DNA from: CAZEQL01 sp964514415
GTDB lineage: Bacteria > Chloroflexota > Dehalococcoidia > GIF9 > AB-539-J10
Assembly (NCBI GenBank): GCA_964514415.1
Contig: CAZEQL010000018.1
Coordinates: 1 to 20,533 of the forward strand
Direction: 5' to 3'
Length of the DNA: 20,533 nt
The notes beneath the pieces are model-generated. The model searched no databases, had not been told where the DNA came from, and worked only from the letters and a program-made list of their open reading frames with translations. Below are positions 1 to 7,392 of this stretch, in pieces. Within the stretch, counting starts at the first letter, position 1; the number at the start of each line of letters is the position of its first letter. Both the position numbers and the translations under genes were made by a program.

Positions 1-19
1 ACACAGCCAGCACAGTTAG

Positions 20-48
20 TTGACATTTTCATTTCCTTGTGTTAATTT
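20..48 (+). promoter_or_regulatory. Candidate sigma-70 type promoter for the ribosomal cluster
   Basis: A perfect TTGACA lies at 20-25, followed by a 17-base spacer and TAATTT at 43-48, which matches TATAAT at only three positions. Transcription would begin near 55, leaving a leader of about 140 bases before rpsL. The perfect -35, ideal spacing and position ahead of the first ribosomal gene support the call. The weak -10 and lack of expression data limit it. Transcription could also enter from a gene upstream of the window. Confidence 0.55.
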
Positions 49-54
49 ATCATT

Positions 55-194
55 TTGGCGTCTACTAGAAGGTAAAAAGCTTAGAGAGTTAAGGAAGCCG
101 GCTGGCTGAAGCTGGGCGTGATTCTCAGGAGGAGTAGACCAGCATATGACTAGGCGGTTTTTTGATTGTCTAAAATACTGTAAGGAGTGTAAAG
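55..194 (+). other. Untranslated leader of rpsL with possible hairpin
   Basis: This is the stretch between the predicted transcription start and rpsL. It includes a possible hairpin at 97-117, where GCCGGCT pairs with AGCT-G-GGC through one G.U pair and a bulged G, closing a six-base loop. It also has a strong Shine-Dalgarno-like AGGAGGAG at 127-134 that serves no annotated gene and AAGGAG at 182-187 ahead of rpsL. No known ribosomal protein leader family is recognised, so a regulatory role is only a possibility. Confidence 0.35.
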
Positions 195-208
195 GTGCCG
201 ACAGTTAA
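146..208 (+). CDS. Possible 20-codon upstream ORF overlapping the rpsL start
   Basis: ATG at 146 opens a frame of 20 codons ending in TAA at 206-208. It overlaps the rpsL start by 14 bases in another frame. AGGAGGAG at 127-134 lies 11 bases upstream, a little far but strong. The predicted peptide has cysteines at positions 8, 12 and 15 (C-x3-C-x2-C). It matches no family I recognise. If translated, it could couple ribosome entry to rpsL. It may equally be a chance frame. Confidence 0.25.
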   Translation: MTRRFFDCLKYCKECKGADS

Positions 209-608
209 TCAACTTGTTCGTAAAGGGCGGCAGAAGCTGGTAAAGCGAAATAAGGTTCCAGCATTACACTTCGTTTATAATGCTATGAAGAGCGAGACCA
301 AGTATACTCGAGGATCACCTCAAAAGAGAGGTGTTTGTATTCAGGTTAAGACTGTTACACCTAAGAAGCCAAATTCAGCATTGCGCAAAGTTGCTCGTGT
401 GAGGTTGACGAATGGCATGGAGGTGAATGCTTATATTCCTGGGGAAGGACATAATTTACAGGAGCATTCAGTAGTTTTGATTCGTGGTGGTAGAGTCAAG
501 GATGTCCCTGGTGTTCGCTATCATATTATTCGTGGTACCTTAGATACTGAGGGAGTAGCTAATCGAAAGCAGGGTCGGAGTAGATATGGTGCTAAACGGC
601 CTACATAA
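195..608 (+). CDS. rpsL: 30S ribosomal protein S12 (uS12)
   Basis: S12 sits at the decoding centre of the 30S subunit, where it monitors codon-anticodon pairing and is the classic site of streptomycin resistance mutations. The 137-residue product begins MPTVNQLVRKG and contains the family core TPKKPNSALRK and GEGHNLQEHSVVLIRGGR. It is the longer form seen in Bacillus-type S12, with about 13 extra residues between VPAL and SPQKRGVC, compared with the shorter Thermus and E. coli form. The GTG start is fixed by the family N terminus and by AAGGAG at 182-187. It leads the cluster, with rpsG 13 bases downstream. Confidence 0.98.
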   Translation: MPTVNQLVRKGRQKLVKRNKVPALHFVYNAMKSETKYTRGSPQKRGVCIQVKTVTPKKPNSALRKVARVRLTNGMEVNAYIPGEGHNLQEHSVVLIRGGRVKDVPGVRYHIIRGTLDTEGVANRKQGRSRYGAKRPT

Positions 609-621
609 GTGGGAATCTTAA

Positions 622-1095
622 ATGCCAAGGAGAGCTCGGAGAGTAACAAAAAGAATAGTGCCTCCAGATGCTAAATATAGCAGCGTTATTGTGGCCAAAT
701 TTATCAATAAGGTTATGTTGCGGGGGCAAAAAGCTACGGCTGAGCGCATCGTCTATAATGCTTTGCAGCTTGCTGGTCAGCAATTGGATAATGATCCAGT
801 GGAAGTTTTGGAGCAGGCAGTCAAAAACGCTACGCCACTTCTCATGGTTAAACCACGCCGCGTGGGAGGTGCTACCTATCAAGTTCCCATGGAGGTAGCA
901 GTACAGCGGGGACAGACTTTAGCCATACGCTGGCTCATTAATTCGGCGCGCACCTACAGCGGAAAATCTATGGCAGAGAAGTTAGCCGCTGAGTTAGCTG
1001 ATGCCGTTCAAGGCAGGGGAACAACGATTAAGAGGCGTGACAATCTTCACAAGATGGCTGAGGCTAACAAAGCCTTTGCTCATTTTCGCTGGTGA
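622..1095 (+). CDS. rpsG: 30S ribosomal protein S7 (uS7)
   Basis: S7 nucleates assembly of the 30S head by binding the 3' major domain of 16S rRNA and lies near the E site. The 157-residue product has normal length and starts MPRRARRVTKR. It carries the family segments KPRRVGGATYQVP and the C-terminal block ending MAEANKAFAHFRW. In E. coli S7 also represses its own operon; nothing in the short rpsL-rpsG gap here clearly shows such a site. The Shine-Dalgarno is weak (GGGA near 611), which fits coupling to rpsL. Confidence 0.98.
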   Translation: MPRRARRVTKRIVPPDAKYSSVIVAKFINKVMLRGQKATAERIVYNALQLAGQQLDNDPVEVLEQAVKNATPLLMVKPRRVGGATYQVPMEVAVQRGQTLAIRWLINSARTYSGKSMAEKLAAELADAVQGRGTTIKRRDNLHKMAEANKAFAHFRW

Positions 1096-1101
1096 GGAAT
1101 C

Positions 1102-3219
1102 GTGTTGAAGATGTTAGTTAAGATAAAAGATAAACTCATGTCGCGAGCGTGCTCTTTAGAAAAGATACGGAATATAGGAATTATCGCTCATATAGATGCT
1201 GGCAAAACCACAGCTACAGAGAGAATTCTTTATCTTGCAGGGCGCACTTATAAGATTGGGAGTGTAGATGAAGGGACTGCAGTGATGGATTGGATGGACC
1301 AAGAGAAGGAACGCGGTATTACTATCACTTCAGCAGCCACTGCTTGTCACTGGCGTGAGTACGGCATCAATATTATTGATACTCCTGGTCATGTGGATTT
1401 CACTGCTGAGGTAGAACGAAGTCTTCGAGTATTGGATGGGGGAGTTGTGATTTTCGATGGCGTCGCTGGAGTAGAAGCTCAATCGGAAACTGTATGGCGC
1501 CAAGCAGATAAGTACAATGTGGCTAGGATTTGCTTTGTTAATAAGATGGATAGAGTTGGAGCTGACTTCTACCACACGGTTACAATGATTGAGCAGCGTT
1601 TACGAGTTAATGCATTACCTATACAAATTCCTCTGGGCGCTGAAAATCTTTTCCGAGGTGTTATTGACATCGTAAACAATAAGGCTATTATTTTCTCCGA
1701 TAGCCTCGATATAGCACCCGAGGAAGAGGCTATAGCGGAAAGCGATAAGGCTGATGCGGCTAAACACCGCCAATCGCTGATTGAAAAATTAGCTGAAAAC
1801 GATGATCAGATTATGTCGATGTATCTTAACGAGCAGGATATTCCTGCTTCCCAACTCAAGGCAGCGATAAGAAAGTTAGTTATTTCCAATCGTGTAGTGC
1901 CTGTCCTTTGTGGCAGTGCTTTGAAAAGCAAAGGCATTCAACCTTTGCTCGATGCCATTGTAGATTACCTTCCTTCGCCTCTAGATACCCCACCTACCCC
2001 AGCAACCTCGATTAAGGGGGGAGGGGAAATATTCCGTCGTGCGAGCGATGACGAGCCTTTTTCAGCTTTAGCGTTCAAAACTGTTTCCGACCCATTTATG
2101 GGCAGGTTAACTTACTTGCGTGTGTATTCAGGCAGTATAAAAGCTGGGGCACAGGTCTTTAATTCCACCTTAGGGGAGAAGGAGCGATTAGGGAAACTAT
2201 ACATTATGCATGCCGATCACCGTGAGGAGGTTGACCATGCTGATACTGGGAGTATTGTAGCTACCTTAGGACTTAAGAAGACATCAACAGGACATACACT
2301 CTGTGATGCTACACATCCTGTGCTTTTCGAGCCTATACAGTTTACTGAGCCTGTACTTTCTATGGCTATTGAACCCAAAAGCAAAGTGGATCAGGATAAA
2401 TTAGACGATGTTCTAGTCAAACTTGGTGCTGAGGATCCCACTTTTAAGATTTACAATAACCAGGAAACAGGCCAAACGCTCATTTCAGGAATGGGTGAAC
2501 TTCACCTTGAGGTATTGGTGGAACGCATGTCTCGTGAATTCAACGTAGGGGTGAACGTGGGCAAGCCCCAGGTGGCTTATAAGGAGACAATCACTGCCTC
2601 TGTAGAAGCTGAGGGAAGGTTTATCCGCCAATCTGGAGGGAGGGGACAATATGGGCATGTTTGGCTTAGGCTTGAGCCTGGTGAGCGAGGTAGCGGAGGC
2701 GAGTTCCGTAACCAAATTCGGAGTGGAGCTATCCCTAGAGAATTTATTCCCGCAGTGGAAGCTGGTGCTAAAGCAGCTTTGCAAAGCGGGGGGAGGGCCG
2801 GTTATCCCCTAGTAGATATTAAAGTGACGCTGTACGATGGTAGTTTTCACGAGGTTGATTCTTCAGATTTAGCCTTTAAGGCAGCAGCTTCTATAGCTGT
2901 AAAGGATGGAGTAAGCAAAGCCAAGCCTGTCTTTCTTGAACCGATTATGCGAATGGAAGTAATGACGCCATCCCGGTTCTTGGGAGATATTGTTGGTAAT
3001 TTAAACTCCCGAAGAGTTCATATCGAAGGCATTGAGAGCCAAGAGGATCTCTCTATTATTCACTGCTTTGTTCCTCTGGCGGAAACCTTCGGTTTCGCTG
3101 GTGATTTAAGGTCATTCAGCCAGGGAAGGGCGACTTATACTATGCAGTTTTGTCGTTATGAGGAGTTGCCTCCTAGTTTGAGTGAGCAAATTATAACCAG
3201 GATGGGGCGAAGTAGATGA
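1102..3219 (+). CDS. fusA: Translation elongation factor G (GTPase)
   Basis: EF-G uses GTP to drive tRNA-mRNA translocation and, with RRF, splits ribosomes after termination. All GTPase motifs are visible: P-loop AHIDAGKTT, switch I ERGITIT, switch II DTPGHVDF, NKMDR, and the CGSAL G5 segment. Domains II to V follow, including GQYGHVWLRLEPG of domain IV. The start is uncertain. GTG at 1102 or TTG at 1105 lies just after GAGG (1094-1097) and gives 705 or 704 residues. ATG at 1138 gives 693 residues and a more typical N terminus, but has no evident Shine-Dalgarno. The gene overlaps rpsJ by ATGA. No tuf follows it. Confidence 0.97.
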   Translation: MLKMLVKIKDKLMSRACSLEKIRNIGIIAHIDAGKTTATERILYLAGRTYKIGSVDEGTAVMDWMDQEKERGITITSAATACHWREYGINIIDTPGHVDFTAEVERSLRVLDGGVVIFDGVAGVEAQSETVWRQADKYNVARICFVNKMDRVGADFYHTVTMIEQRLRVNALPIQIPLGAENLFRGVIDIVNNKAIIFSDSLDIAPEEEAIAESDKADAAKHRQSLIEKLAENDDQIMSMYLNEQDIPASQLKAAIRKLVISNRVVPVLCGSALKSKGIQPLLDAIVDYLPSPLDTPPTPATSIKGGGEIFRRASDDEPFSALAFKTVSDPFMGRLTYLRVYSGSIKAGAQVFNSTLGEKERLGKLYIMHADHREEVDHADTGSIVATLGLKKTSTGHTLCDATHPVLFEPIQFTEPVLSMAIEPKSKVDQDKLDDVLVKLGAEDPTFKIYNNQETGQTLISGMGELHLEVLVERMSREFNVGVNVGKPQVAYKETITASVEAEGRFIRQSGGRGQYGHVWLRLEPGERGSGGEFRNQIRSGAIPREFIPAVEAGAKAALQSGGRAGYPLVDIKVTLYDGSFHEVDSSDLAFKAAASIAVKDGVSKAKPVFLEPIMRMEVMTPSRFLGDIVGNLNSRRVHIEGIESQEDLSIIHCFVPLAETFGFAGDLRSFSQGRATYTMQFCRYEELPPSLSEQIITRMGRSR

Positions 3220-3524
3220 CCAATCAAAAGGTTCGCGTTAAAATTAAGGGTTTTGACCACAGTTTGGTTGATCAAGCGGTGAGGCAAATAGTAGAAGCGA
3301 TGGAACGTACTGGGGCTATAGTTGTTGGCCCGGTGCCTTTACCTACACATATTGAGAAATTTTGCGTTATCCGTTCACCAAATATTGATAAAGATTCTAG
3401 AGAAACTTTTGAAATACGCACCCATAAGCGCCTCATTGATATTTTGCAGCCGAGTTCCAAGACGATAGATGCGTTGACTCAACTAAACTTGGCATCTGGG
3501 GTTGAAATAGATATCAAATTATAA
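3216..3524 (+). CDS. rpsJ: 30S ribosomal protein S10 (uS10)
   Basis: S10 is a 30S head protein and, as NusE, joins NusB in antitermination complexes. The 102-residue product has the normal length and the family pattern: a beta strand RVKIKGFDHSLVDQA, the GPVPLPTHIEKFCVIRSP loop and the FEIRTHKRLIDI segment. Its ATG overlaps the fusA stop (ATGA), pointing to translational coupling. A 63-base AT-rich gap separates it from the chosen start of rplC, the first real spacing in the cluster. Confidence 0.98.
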   Translation: MTNQKVRVKIKGFDHSLVDQAVRQIVEAMERTGAIVVGPVPLPTHIEKFCVIRSPNIDKDSRETFEIRTHKRLIDILQPSSKTIDALTQLNLASGVEIDIKL

Positions 3525-3587
3525 TGTGCTATGTATATTAAGTTAGATAATAAATGAAACTCAACGGGGTATTTATTGAAGGTAAGC

Positions 3588-4223
3588 ATGGTCTCAGATA
3601 TTCTTGGTAGAAAGATAGGAATGGTGCGACTGTTCCGAGAGAACGGGGAGGCAGTAGCAGTAACTGCTATTGAAGCAGGTCCTTGCGTTATAACGCAAGT
3701 GAAGAGCGACGTTAAAGATGGTTATAACGCTATCCAGTTGGGTTTTGGGAAAACTAAGCGCCTTACCTCTCCACAGAAGGGACATCTTCATGACATGGAT
3801 AAAGTTCGCTATCTTCGTGAATTCCGAACTGAGGATATCAGCTTTGCCAAGCGTGGCGAGAAAGTGGATGTCAGTTTTCTGAAATTGGGTGACTTGGTGA
3901 ATGTAGCTGGTTTTTCTAAGGGCAAAGGCTTTGCAGGGGTAGTGAAGCGCTACCATTTTGCTGGTGGGCCGAAGACCCATGGCCAAACCGACCGTCATCG
4001 TGCTCCTGGTTCAATTGGAGCTACTACATCCCCGGGTCGAGTGCTTAAAGGGAAGCACATGGCAGGGCATATGGGAAATAAGAAAGTGACAGTGCGTAAT
4101 CTCGAAGTAATCCAGGTTGATCTAGGTCGCAATTTGCTTTTACTAAAGGGAGCAGTACCTGGAGCTAATGGAGGATTGACAATTATTAAGAGGGTAGTAA
4201 GAAATGCAAGTTCCAGTTTATAG
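3588..4223 (+). CDS. rplC: 50S ribosomal protein L3 (uL3)
   Basis: L3 is an early-assembly 50S protein whose long loop reaches toward the peptidyl transferase centre. The product is about 211 residues and contains LGRKIGMVRLF at the N terminus, the GKGFAGVVKRYHFAGGPKTHG loop and the GHMGNKKVTVRNL segment. I chose ATG 3588, with AAGG at 3579-3582 five bases away. TTG at 3576, with GGGG at 3566-3569, would add four residues. Its end overlaps rplD by 20 bases. Confidence 0.97.
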   Translation: MVSDILGRKIGMVRLFRENGEAVAVTAIEAGPCVITQVKSDVKDGYNAIQLGFGKTKRLTSPQKGHLHDMDKVRYLREFRTEDISFAKRGEKVDVSFLKLGDLVNVAGFSKGKGFAGVVKRYHFAGGPKTHGQTDRHRAPGSIGATTSPGRVLKGKHMAGHMGNKKVTVRNLEVIQVDLGRNLLLLKGAVPGANGGLTIIKRVVRNASSSL

Positions 4224-4851
4224 TTTGGCAGGTGAAGTTGTTGACCAAATAGAGGTTAGCGAAGATGTTTTCGGGCTTTCTTTTAATGAGGCAGTGGTTC
4301 ATCAAGCGATGGTGAGGCAGCTAGCCAATAGACGTCAGGGAACTGCATCTACCAAGGTGAGGGGTGAGGTTAGAGGAAGCACAGGGAAGCTCTACGCGCA
4401 GAAGCATACTGGTAGGGCACGAAGGGGAGATATAAAATCTCCTCTTCTCAGGGGAGGTGGTGTAGTTTTTGGACCTAAGCCACGCTCTTATCGTCAAGCG
4501 ATGCCTAAAAAAATGAGGCGTTTAGCTTTGAAATGTGTTCTTTCCACTAAGGTTAGAGAAGGGGATATGAAATTAATAGAGGAAGTTGATTTTAGAGAGA
4601 CAAAAACAAAAAGTATGATCAGCGTCTTATCGGTGCTTGGTATCGACTCTTCTGTCTTAATCCTCACTACTCACTTTATGCCCAATGTGGTTAAATCGGC
4701 AGGTAACTTAACCAATGTCAAGGTTCTACCTTCATCTCTGGTTAATATACTGGATTTACTTTCTTACAAAACGTTAGTAGCTACGGTACCTGCGCTACGC
4801 GATATAGAGCAAATTTGGGGGCAAAAGGCAGTTGAGCATGCATCTTCATGA
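4204..4851 (+). CDS. rplD: 50S ribosomal protein L4 (uL4)
   Basis: L4 binds 23S rRNA, and its extended loop lines the peptide exit tunnel, a site of macrolide resistance mutations. In E. coli it also autoregulates the S10 operon. The 215-residue product carries the conserved loop QGTASTKVRGEVRGSTGK and the KPRSYRQAMPKKMRR segment. It starts inside the last 20 bases of rplC and its end overlaps rplW by 14 bases. No E. coli-like S10 leader is recognisable upstream of rpsJ. Confidence 0.97.
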   Translation: MQVPVYSLAGEVVDQIEVSEDVFGLSFNEAVVHQAMVRQLANRRQGTASTKVRGEVRGSTGKLYAQKHTGRARRGDIKSPLLRGGGVVFGPKPRSYRQAMPKKMRRLALKCVLSTKVREGDMKLIEEVDFRETKTKSMISVLSVLGIDSSVLILTTHFMPNVVKSAGNLTNVKVLPSSLVNILDLLSYKTLVATVPALRDIEQIWGQKAVEHASS

Positions 4852-5122
4852 GGTGTTACGACGTCCTTTAATTACAGAGAAGAGTACTTCCCTTCAGGAA
4901 GGGAACAAATATGTCTTTGAGGTGGGTAATGAGGCCACCAAGCCCGGAATTAAAAAAGCAGTGGAGCAAGCTTTTAAGGTGAAGGTAGTCAAAGTTAACA
5001 TAATGACCGTTCCGGGAAAAACGAGAAGAATGGGCAGACGGGAGGTAACGAGCCCATCTTGGAAGAAGGCAATAGTTAGTTTGGAGACGGGATACAAGAT
5101 CGCTTTTTTTGAGGGTGTTTAA
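4838..5122 (+). CDS. rplW: 50S ribosomal protein L23 (uL23)
   Basis: L23 lies at the tunnel exit and is a docking site for trigger factor and the signal recognition particle. The 94-residue product begins MHLHEVLRRPLITEKST, the standard N terminus, and contains KYVFEVGNEATKPGIKKAVE and KVVKVNIMTVPGKTRRMG. ATG 4838 is preferred because AAGG at 4825-4828 is well placed for it. TTG 4832 would lie only three bases from that site. After its stop comes a short gap and then the tiny bS22-like gene rather than rplB directly. Confidence 0.97.
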   Translation: MHLHEVLRRPLITEKSTSLQEGNKYVFEVGNEATKPGIKKAVEQAFKVKVVKVNIMTVPGKTRRMGRREVTSPSWKKAIVSLETGYKIAFFEGV

Positions 5123-5144
5123 TTTATTGTATTAGGGGTGAGTA

Positions 5145-5240
5145 TTGGGTTCAGTTATTAAGTGGAGAAAGAAAAAAATGTCCAAGCACCAACATAAGAA
5201 ACTTCTTAAGAAGACCCGTTGGCAGCGGAGACATCCCTAA
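5145..5240 (+). CDS. Small basic ribosomal protein resembling bS22 (AURKAIP1/COX24 family)
   Basis: TTG at 5145 opens a 31-codon frame preceded by AGGGGTGAG at 5134-5142. The product starts (M)GSVIKWRKKK, has an internal MSK and continues HKKLLKKTRWQRR. From memory, the mycobacterial 30S protein bS22 starts MGSVIK, has MSK at the same position, and contains HRKLLRRTRVQRR. The two align without gaps over almost their whole length. That family is related to the C-terminal part of mitochondrial mS38. The role is therefore inferred as a 30S-bound, rRNA-contacting micro-protein. An inner ATG at 5178 would give only 20 residues and lose the conserved N terminus, so TTG is favoured. Its place inside the S10 operon between rplW and rplB is unusual. 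Confidence 0.85.
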   Translation: MGSVIKWRKKKMSKHQHKKLLKKTRWQRRHP

Positions 5241-5259
5241 TGAAGATTGGAGTTGATTT

Positions 5260-6084
5260 GTGGCGTTAAAGACTTATAAGCCCACTTCTCCGGGCAGGAG
5301 ATACAGGACTGGTGCCACCTTTGAGGAATTAACCAAAGTGGCTCCCGAGAGGTCACTGCTTGTATCACTGAAAAAGAGGGGAGGACGTAATAACCGAGGC
5401 GTGATAACCGTGCGCCACCGGGGTGGTGGAAGCAAGCGTAAGCTGCGCATTATCGATTTCACGAGAGATAAGATTGGCGTCCCGGGAAGGGTGGCCTCTA
5501 TTGAATACGATCCTAACCGTTCAGCTCGGATTGCTTTACTTCATTATGTCGATGGAGAAAAGCGCTATATTCTTGCTCCTTTGGGTCTTAGTGTGGGTGA
5601 TACTATAAGTGCAGGTGATGATATTGGGATAGAATCTGGGAATGCCTTGCCGCTGAGTTCTATCCCTGTAGGAACCTTGGTACATAACGTTGAGCTTGAG
5701 CCTGGCAGGGGTGGACAACTTGTTCATAGTGCTGGGGTTGCTGCTCAGATTATGGGTAAGGAAGGTAAGCATGTGTTGCTTAAACTCCCTTCAGGTGAAT
5801 TGCGCAAACTGCATAGTAAATGTTGGGCTACTGTTGGCCAGATAGGCAACGTTGACCACGAGAACATAATATTGGGCAAGGCCGGGTGTAAAAGATGGTT
5901 AGGCTTCCGCCCTTCAGTTAGAGGATCTGCCATGACTCCTCGTGACCATCCTCATGGGGGTGGTGAGGGGAGAGCTCCACGAGGAATGCCTCCAAAAACA
6001 CCCTGGGGGAAACCAGCTTTGGGTCATAAAACACGGCGCCATAATAAAACATCAGACAAAATGATAGTCAGGCGGAGGAAGTAG
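5260..6084 (+). CDS. rplB: 50S ribosomal protein L2 (uL2)
   Basis: L2 is one of the largest 50S proteins, needed for subunit association and peptidyl transferase activity. The 274-residue product has the usual length. It contains the N-terminal KTYKPTSPGRR, the RNA-binding HRGGGSKRKLRIIDF and the C-terminal GSAMTPRDHPHGGGEGRAP segment, whose histidine in DHPHGGGEG is the functionally important one. It starts with GTG at 5260 after TTGGAG (5247-5252) and follows the bS22-like gene by 19 bases. Confidence 0.98.
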   Translation: MALKTYKPTSPGRRYRTGATFEELTKVAPERSLLVSLKKRGGRNNRGVITVRHRGGGSKRKLRIIDFTRDKIGVPGRVASIEYDPNRSARIALLHYVDGEKRYILAPLGLSVGDTISAGDDIGIESGNALPLSSIPVGTLVHNVELEPGRGGQLVHSAGVAAQIMGKEGKHVLLKLPSGELRKLHSKCWATVGQIGNVDHENIILGKAGCKRWLGFRPSVRGSAMTPRDHPHGGGEGRAPRGMPPKTPWGKPALGHKTRRHNKTSDKMIVRRRK

Positions 6085-6085
6085 A

Positions 6086-6373
6086 ATGTCACGATCACTT
6101 AAGAAAGGTCCCTTTTGCGATGCTAAGTTGCTTAAGAGGATAGAAGCGATTAACAGTTCGGGGGAGAAGACAGTGATAAAGACTTGGTCTCGTGCCTCTA
6201 CTATTATGCCTCAAATGATAGGTCATACCATTGCGGTGCATAATGGGAGGAAGCATGTACCCATTTTTATCACTGAGAACATGGTGGGGCATAAGTTAGC
6301 AGAATTTGCTCCTACTCGGACATTTAGAGGGCATGTTACTAAGGCTAAAGTAACCGTACAGGCAAAGAGGTAA
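6086..6373 (+). CDS. rpsS: 30S ribosomal protein S19 (uS19)
   Basis: S19 is a 30S head protein that partners S13 and contacts A-site tRNA and the 50S subunit. The 95-residue product starts MSRSLKKGPFCDAKLLKRIE and has TWSRASTIMPQMIGHTIAVHNG and GHKLAEFAPTRTFRGH, all family hallmarks. ATG 6086 is one base after the rplB stop and is preceded by GGAGGAAG within the rplB end. Confidence 0.98.
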   Translation: MSRSLKKGPFCDAKLLKRIEAINSSGEKTVIKTWSRASTIMPQMIGHTIAVHNGRKHVPIFITENMVGHKLAEFAPTRTFRGHVTKAKVTVQAKR

Positions 6374-6379
6374 GACACG

Positions 6380-6718
6380 ATGAAGGTAAGAGCTATAGCT
6401 AAGGATGTTGGCATATCGCCCCAGAAAGTTCGTTTGGTAATAGATATGGTTAGGGGTAAAAAAGTTGATGAATCTTTAACCATTCTTAACTTTCTGCCTA
6501 CTCCAACGGCTAAAGCTGTAGCTAAGGTAATTAAGTCAGCATCTGCCAATGCTGAGAACAATTTTCAAATGTCACCTGCTGATCTTAAAATCGCTGAAAT
6601 CTTTGCTGACCAGGGGCATACCTTAAAAAGGTTTCGCCCACAGGCTAGAGGACGTATGAGCCCTATCTTAAAGAGATCTAGTCACATAACAGTTTTTGTT
6701 ACTGAGGAGGGGGAATAG
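6380..6718 (+). CDS. rplV: 50S ribosomal protein L22 (uL22)
   Basis: L22 binds several 23S rRNA domains, and its beta hairpin lines the exit tunnel opposite L4. The 112-residue product shows the N-terminal VRAIAKDVGISPQKVRLVID, the central ANAENNF motif and the hairpin segment RFRPQARGRMSPILKRSSHI. Length is normal. AGAGG at 6366-6370 lies nine bases before ATG. It is followed after two bases by rpsC. Confidence 0.98.
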   Translation: MKVRAIAKDVGISPQKVRLVIDMVRGKKVDESLTILNFLPTPTAKAVAKVIKSASANAENNFQMSPADLKIAEIFADQGHTLKRFRPQARGRMSPILKRSSHITVFVTEEGE

Positions 6719-6720
6719 TT

Positions 6721-7392
6721 TTGGGACAAAAAGTTCATCCCTATGGTTTTAGGTTAGGCATTAACCGGGATTGGCAAGCCAAATGGTACGCTGAGAAAAA
6801 TTATGCTCGGTTCTTGCTAAGTGATTTGAAGTTACGCCGAGCTATTAAACAAAAGTGTTCTGGGGGAAGCATTGCTCGGGTGGAAATTGAACGGCCAGGA
6901 GATGAGGTGTGCTTAACCCTTTATTCAGCTCGCCCTGGTATTTTGATTGGGCGAGGAGGACAGAATGTAGAAGCTTTGAAATCGGAGTTGGAGAAGATCA
7001 GTAGAGAGAAAATCAGATTGACCATTAGAGAAATTGGAAGGCCTGAGCTTGAAGCTTATTTGGTAGCTCAGAGCATAGCTGGACGGATTGAAGATAGGAT
7101 ACCTTTCCGTCGAGCCATGAAGCAGGCAGGTTTTCGAACCTTACAGAGTGGTGCCAAGGGAGTAAAAATAACATGTAGCGGAAGACTTGGTGGACGTGAA
7201 ATTGCTCGCTCAGAAACTTTTCACCAAGGCCAAATGTCATTGCATAAGTTACGTGCTGATATCGATTATGGTTTTACTGAAGCTCACACTATGATGGGGT
7301 GTATTGGAGTCAAAGTGTGGATTTATAAAGGTGATATTCTTCCTGAAGCAAAGGAGAAAAGTGTTACAACCGAAGCGGGTGAAACATCGTAA
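6721..7392 (+). CDS. rpsC: 30S ribosomal protein S3 (uS3)
   Basis: S3 lines the mRNA entry channel and contributes to the ribosome's mRNA helicase activity. The 223-residue product starts MGQKVHPYGFRLG from a TTG codon. It has a KH-domain GxxG loop in ILIGRGGQNVEALK and the C-terminal block GVKITCSGRLGGREIARSE. GAGGGGG near 6710 serves as the Shine-Dalgarno. The 3' end overlaps rplP by 32 bases, one of the longest overlaps in the cluster. Confidence 0.98.
   Translation: MGQKVHPYGFRLGINRDWQAKWYAEKNYARFLLSDLKLRRAIKQKCSGGSIARVEIERPGDEVCLTLYSARPGILIGRGGQNVEALKSELEKISREKIRLTIREIGRPELEAYLVAQSIAGRIEDRIPFRRAMKQAGFRTLQSGAKGVKITCSGRLGGREIARSETFHQGQMSLHKLRADIDYGFTEAHTMMGCIGVKVWIYKGDILPEAKEKSVTTEAGETS

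Noticed and set aside
601..882. Minus-strand open frames opposite rpsG and other ribosomal genes
   Set aside because: They lie fully inside well-supported genes, lack ribosome binding sites and resemble no family. All supported genes in the window are on the + strand.
3502..3551. Possible promoter ahead of rplC (GATAAT at 3546-3551)
   Set aside because: No -35-like hexamer lies at a workable distance. AT-richness alone explains the match.
4177..4205. TTGACA within the 3' end of rplC
   Set aside because: No -10-like sequence is found 16-18 bases downstream, and the bases are explained by the L3 coding sequence.
5178..5240. 20-codon gene starting at ATG 5178
   Set aside because: The same frame is open to TTG 5145, and the upstream codons give the conserved GSVIK start of bS22-like proteins.
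7304..7360. Earlier ATG start for rplP
   Set aside because: The added residues do not resemble L16, while GTG 7361 has AAGGAG at the proper distance and gives the standard N terminus.
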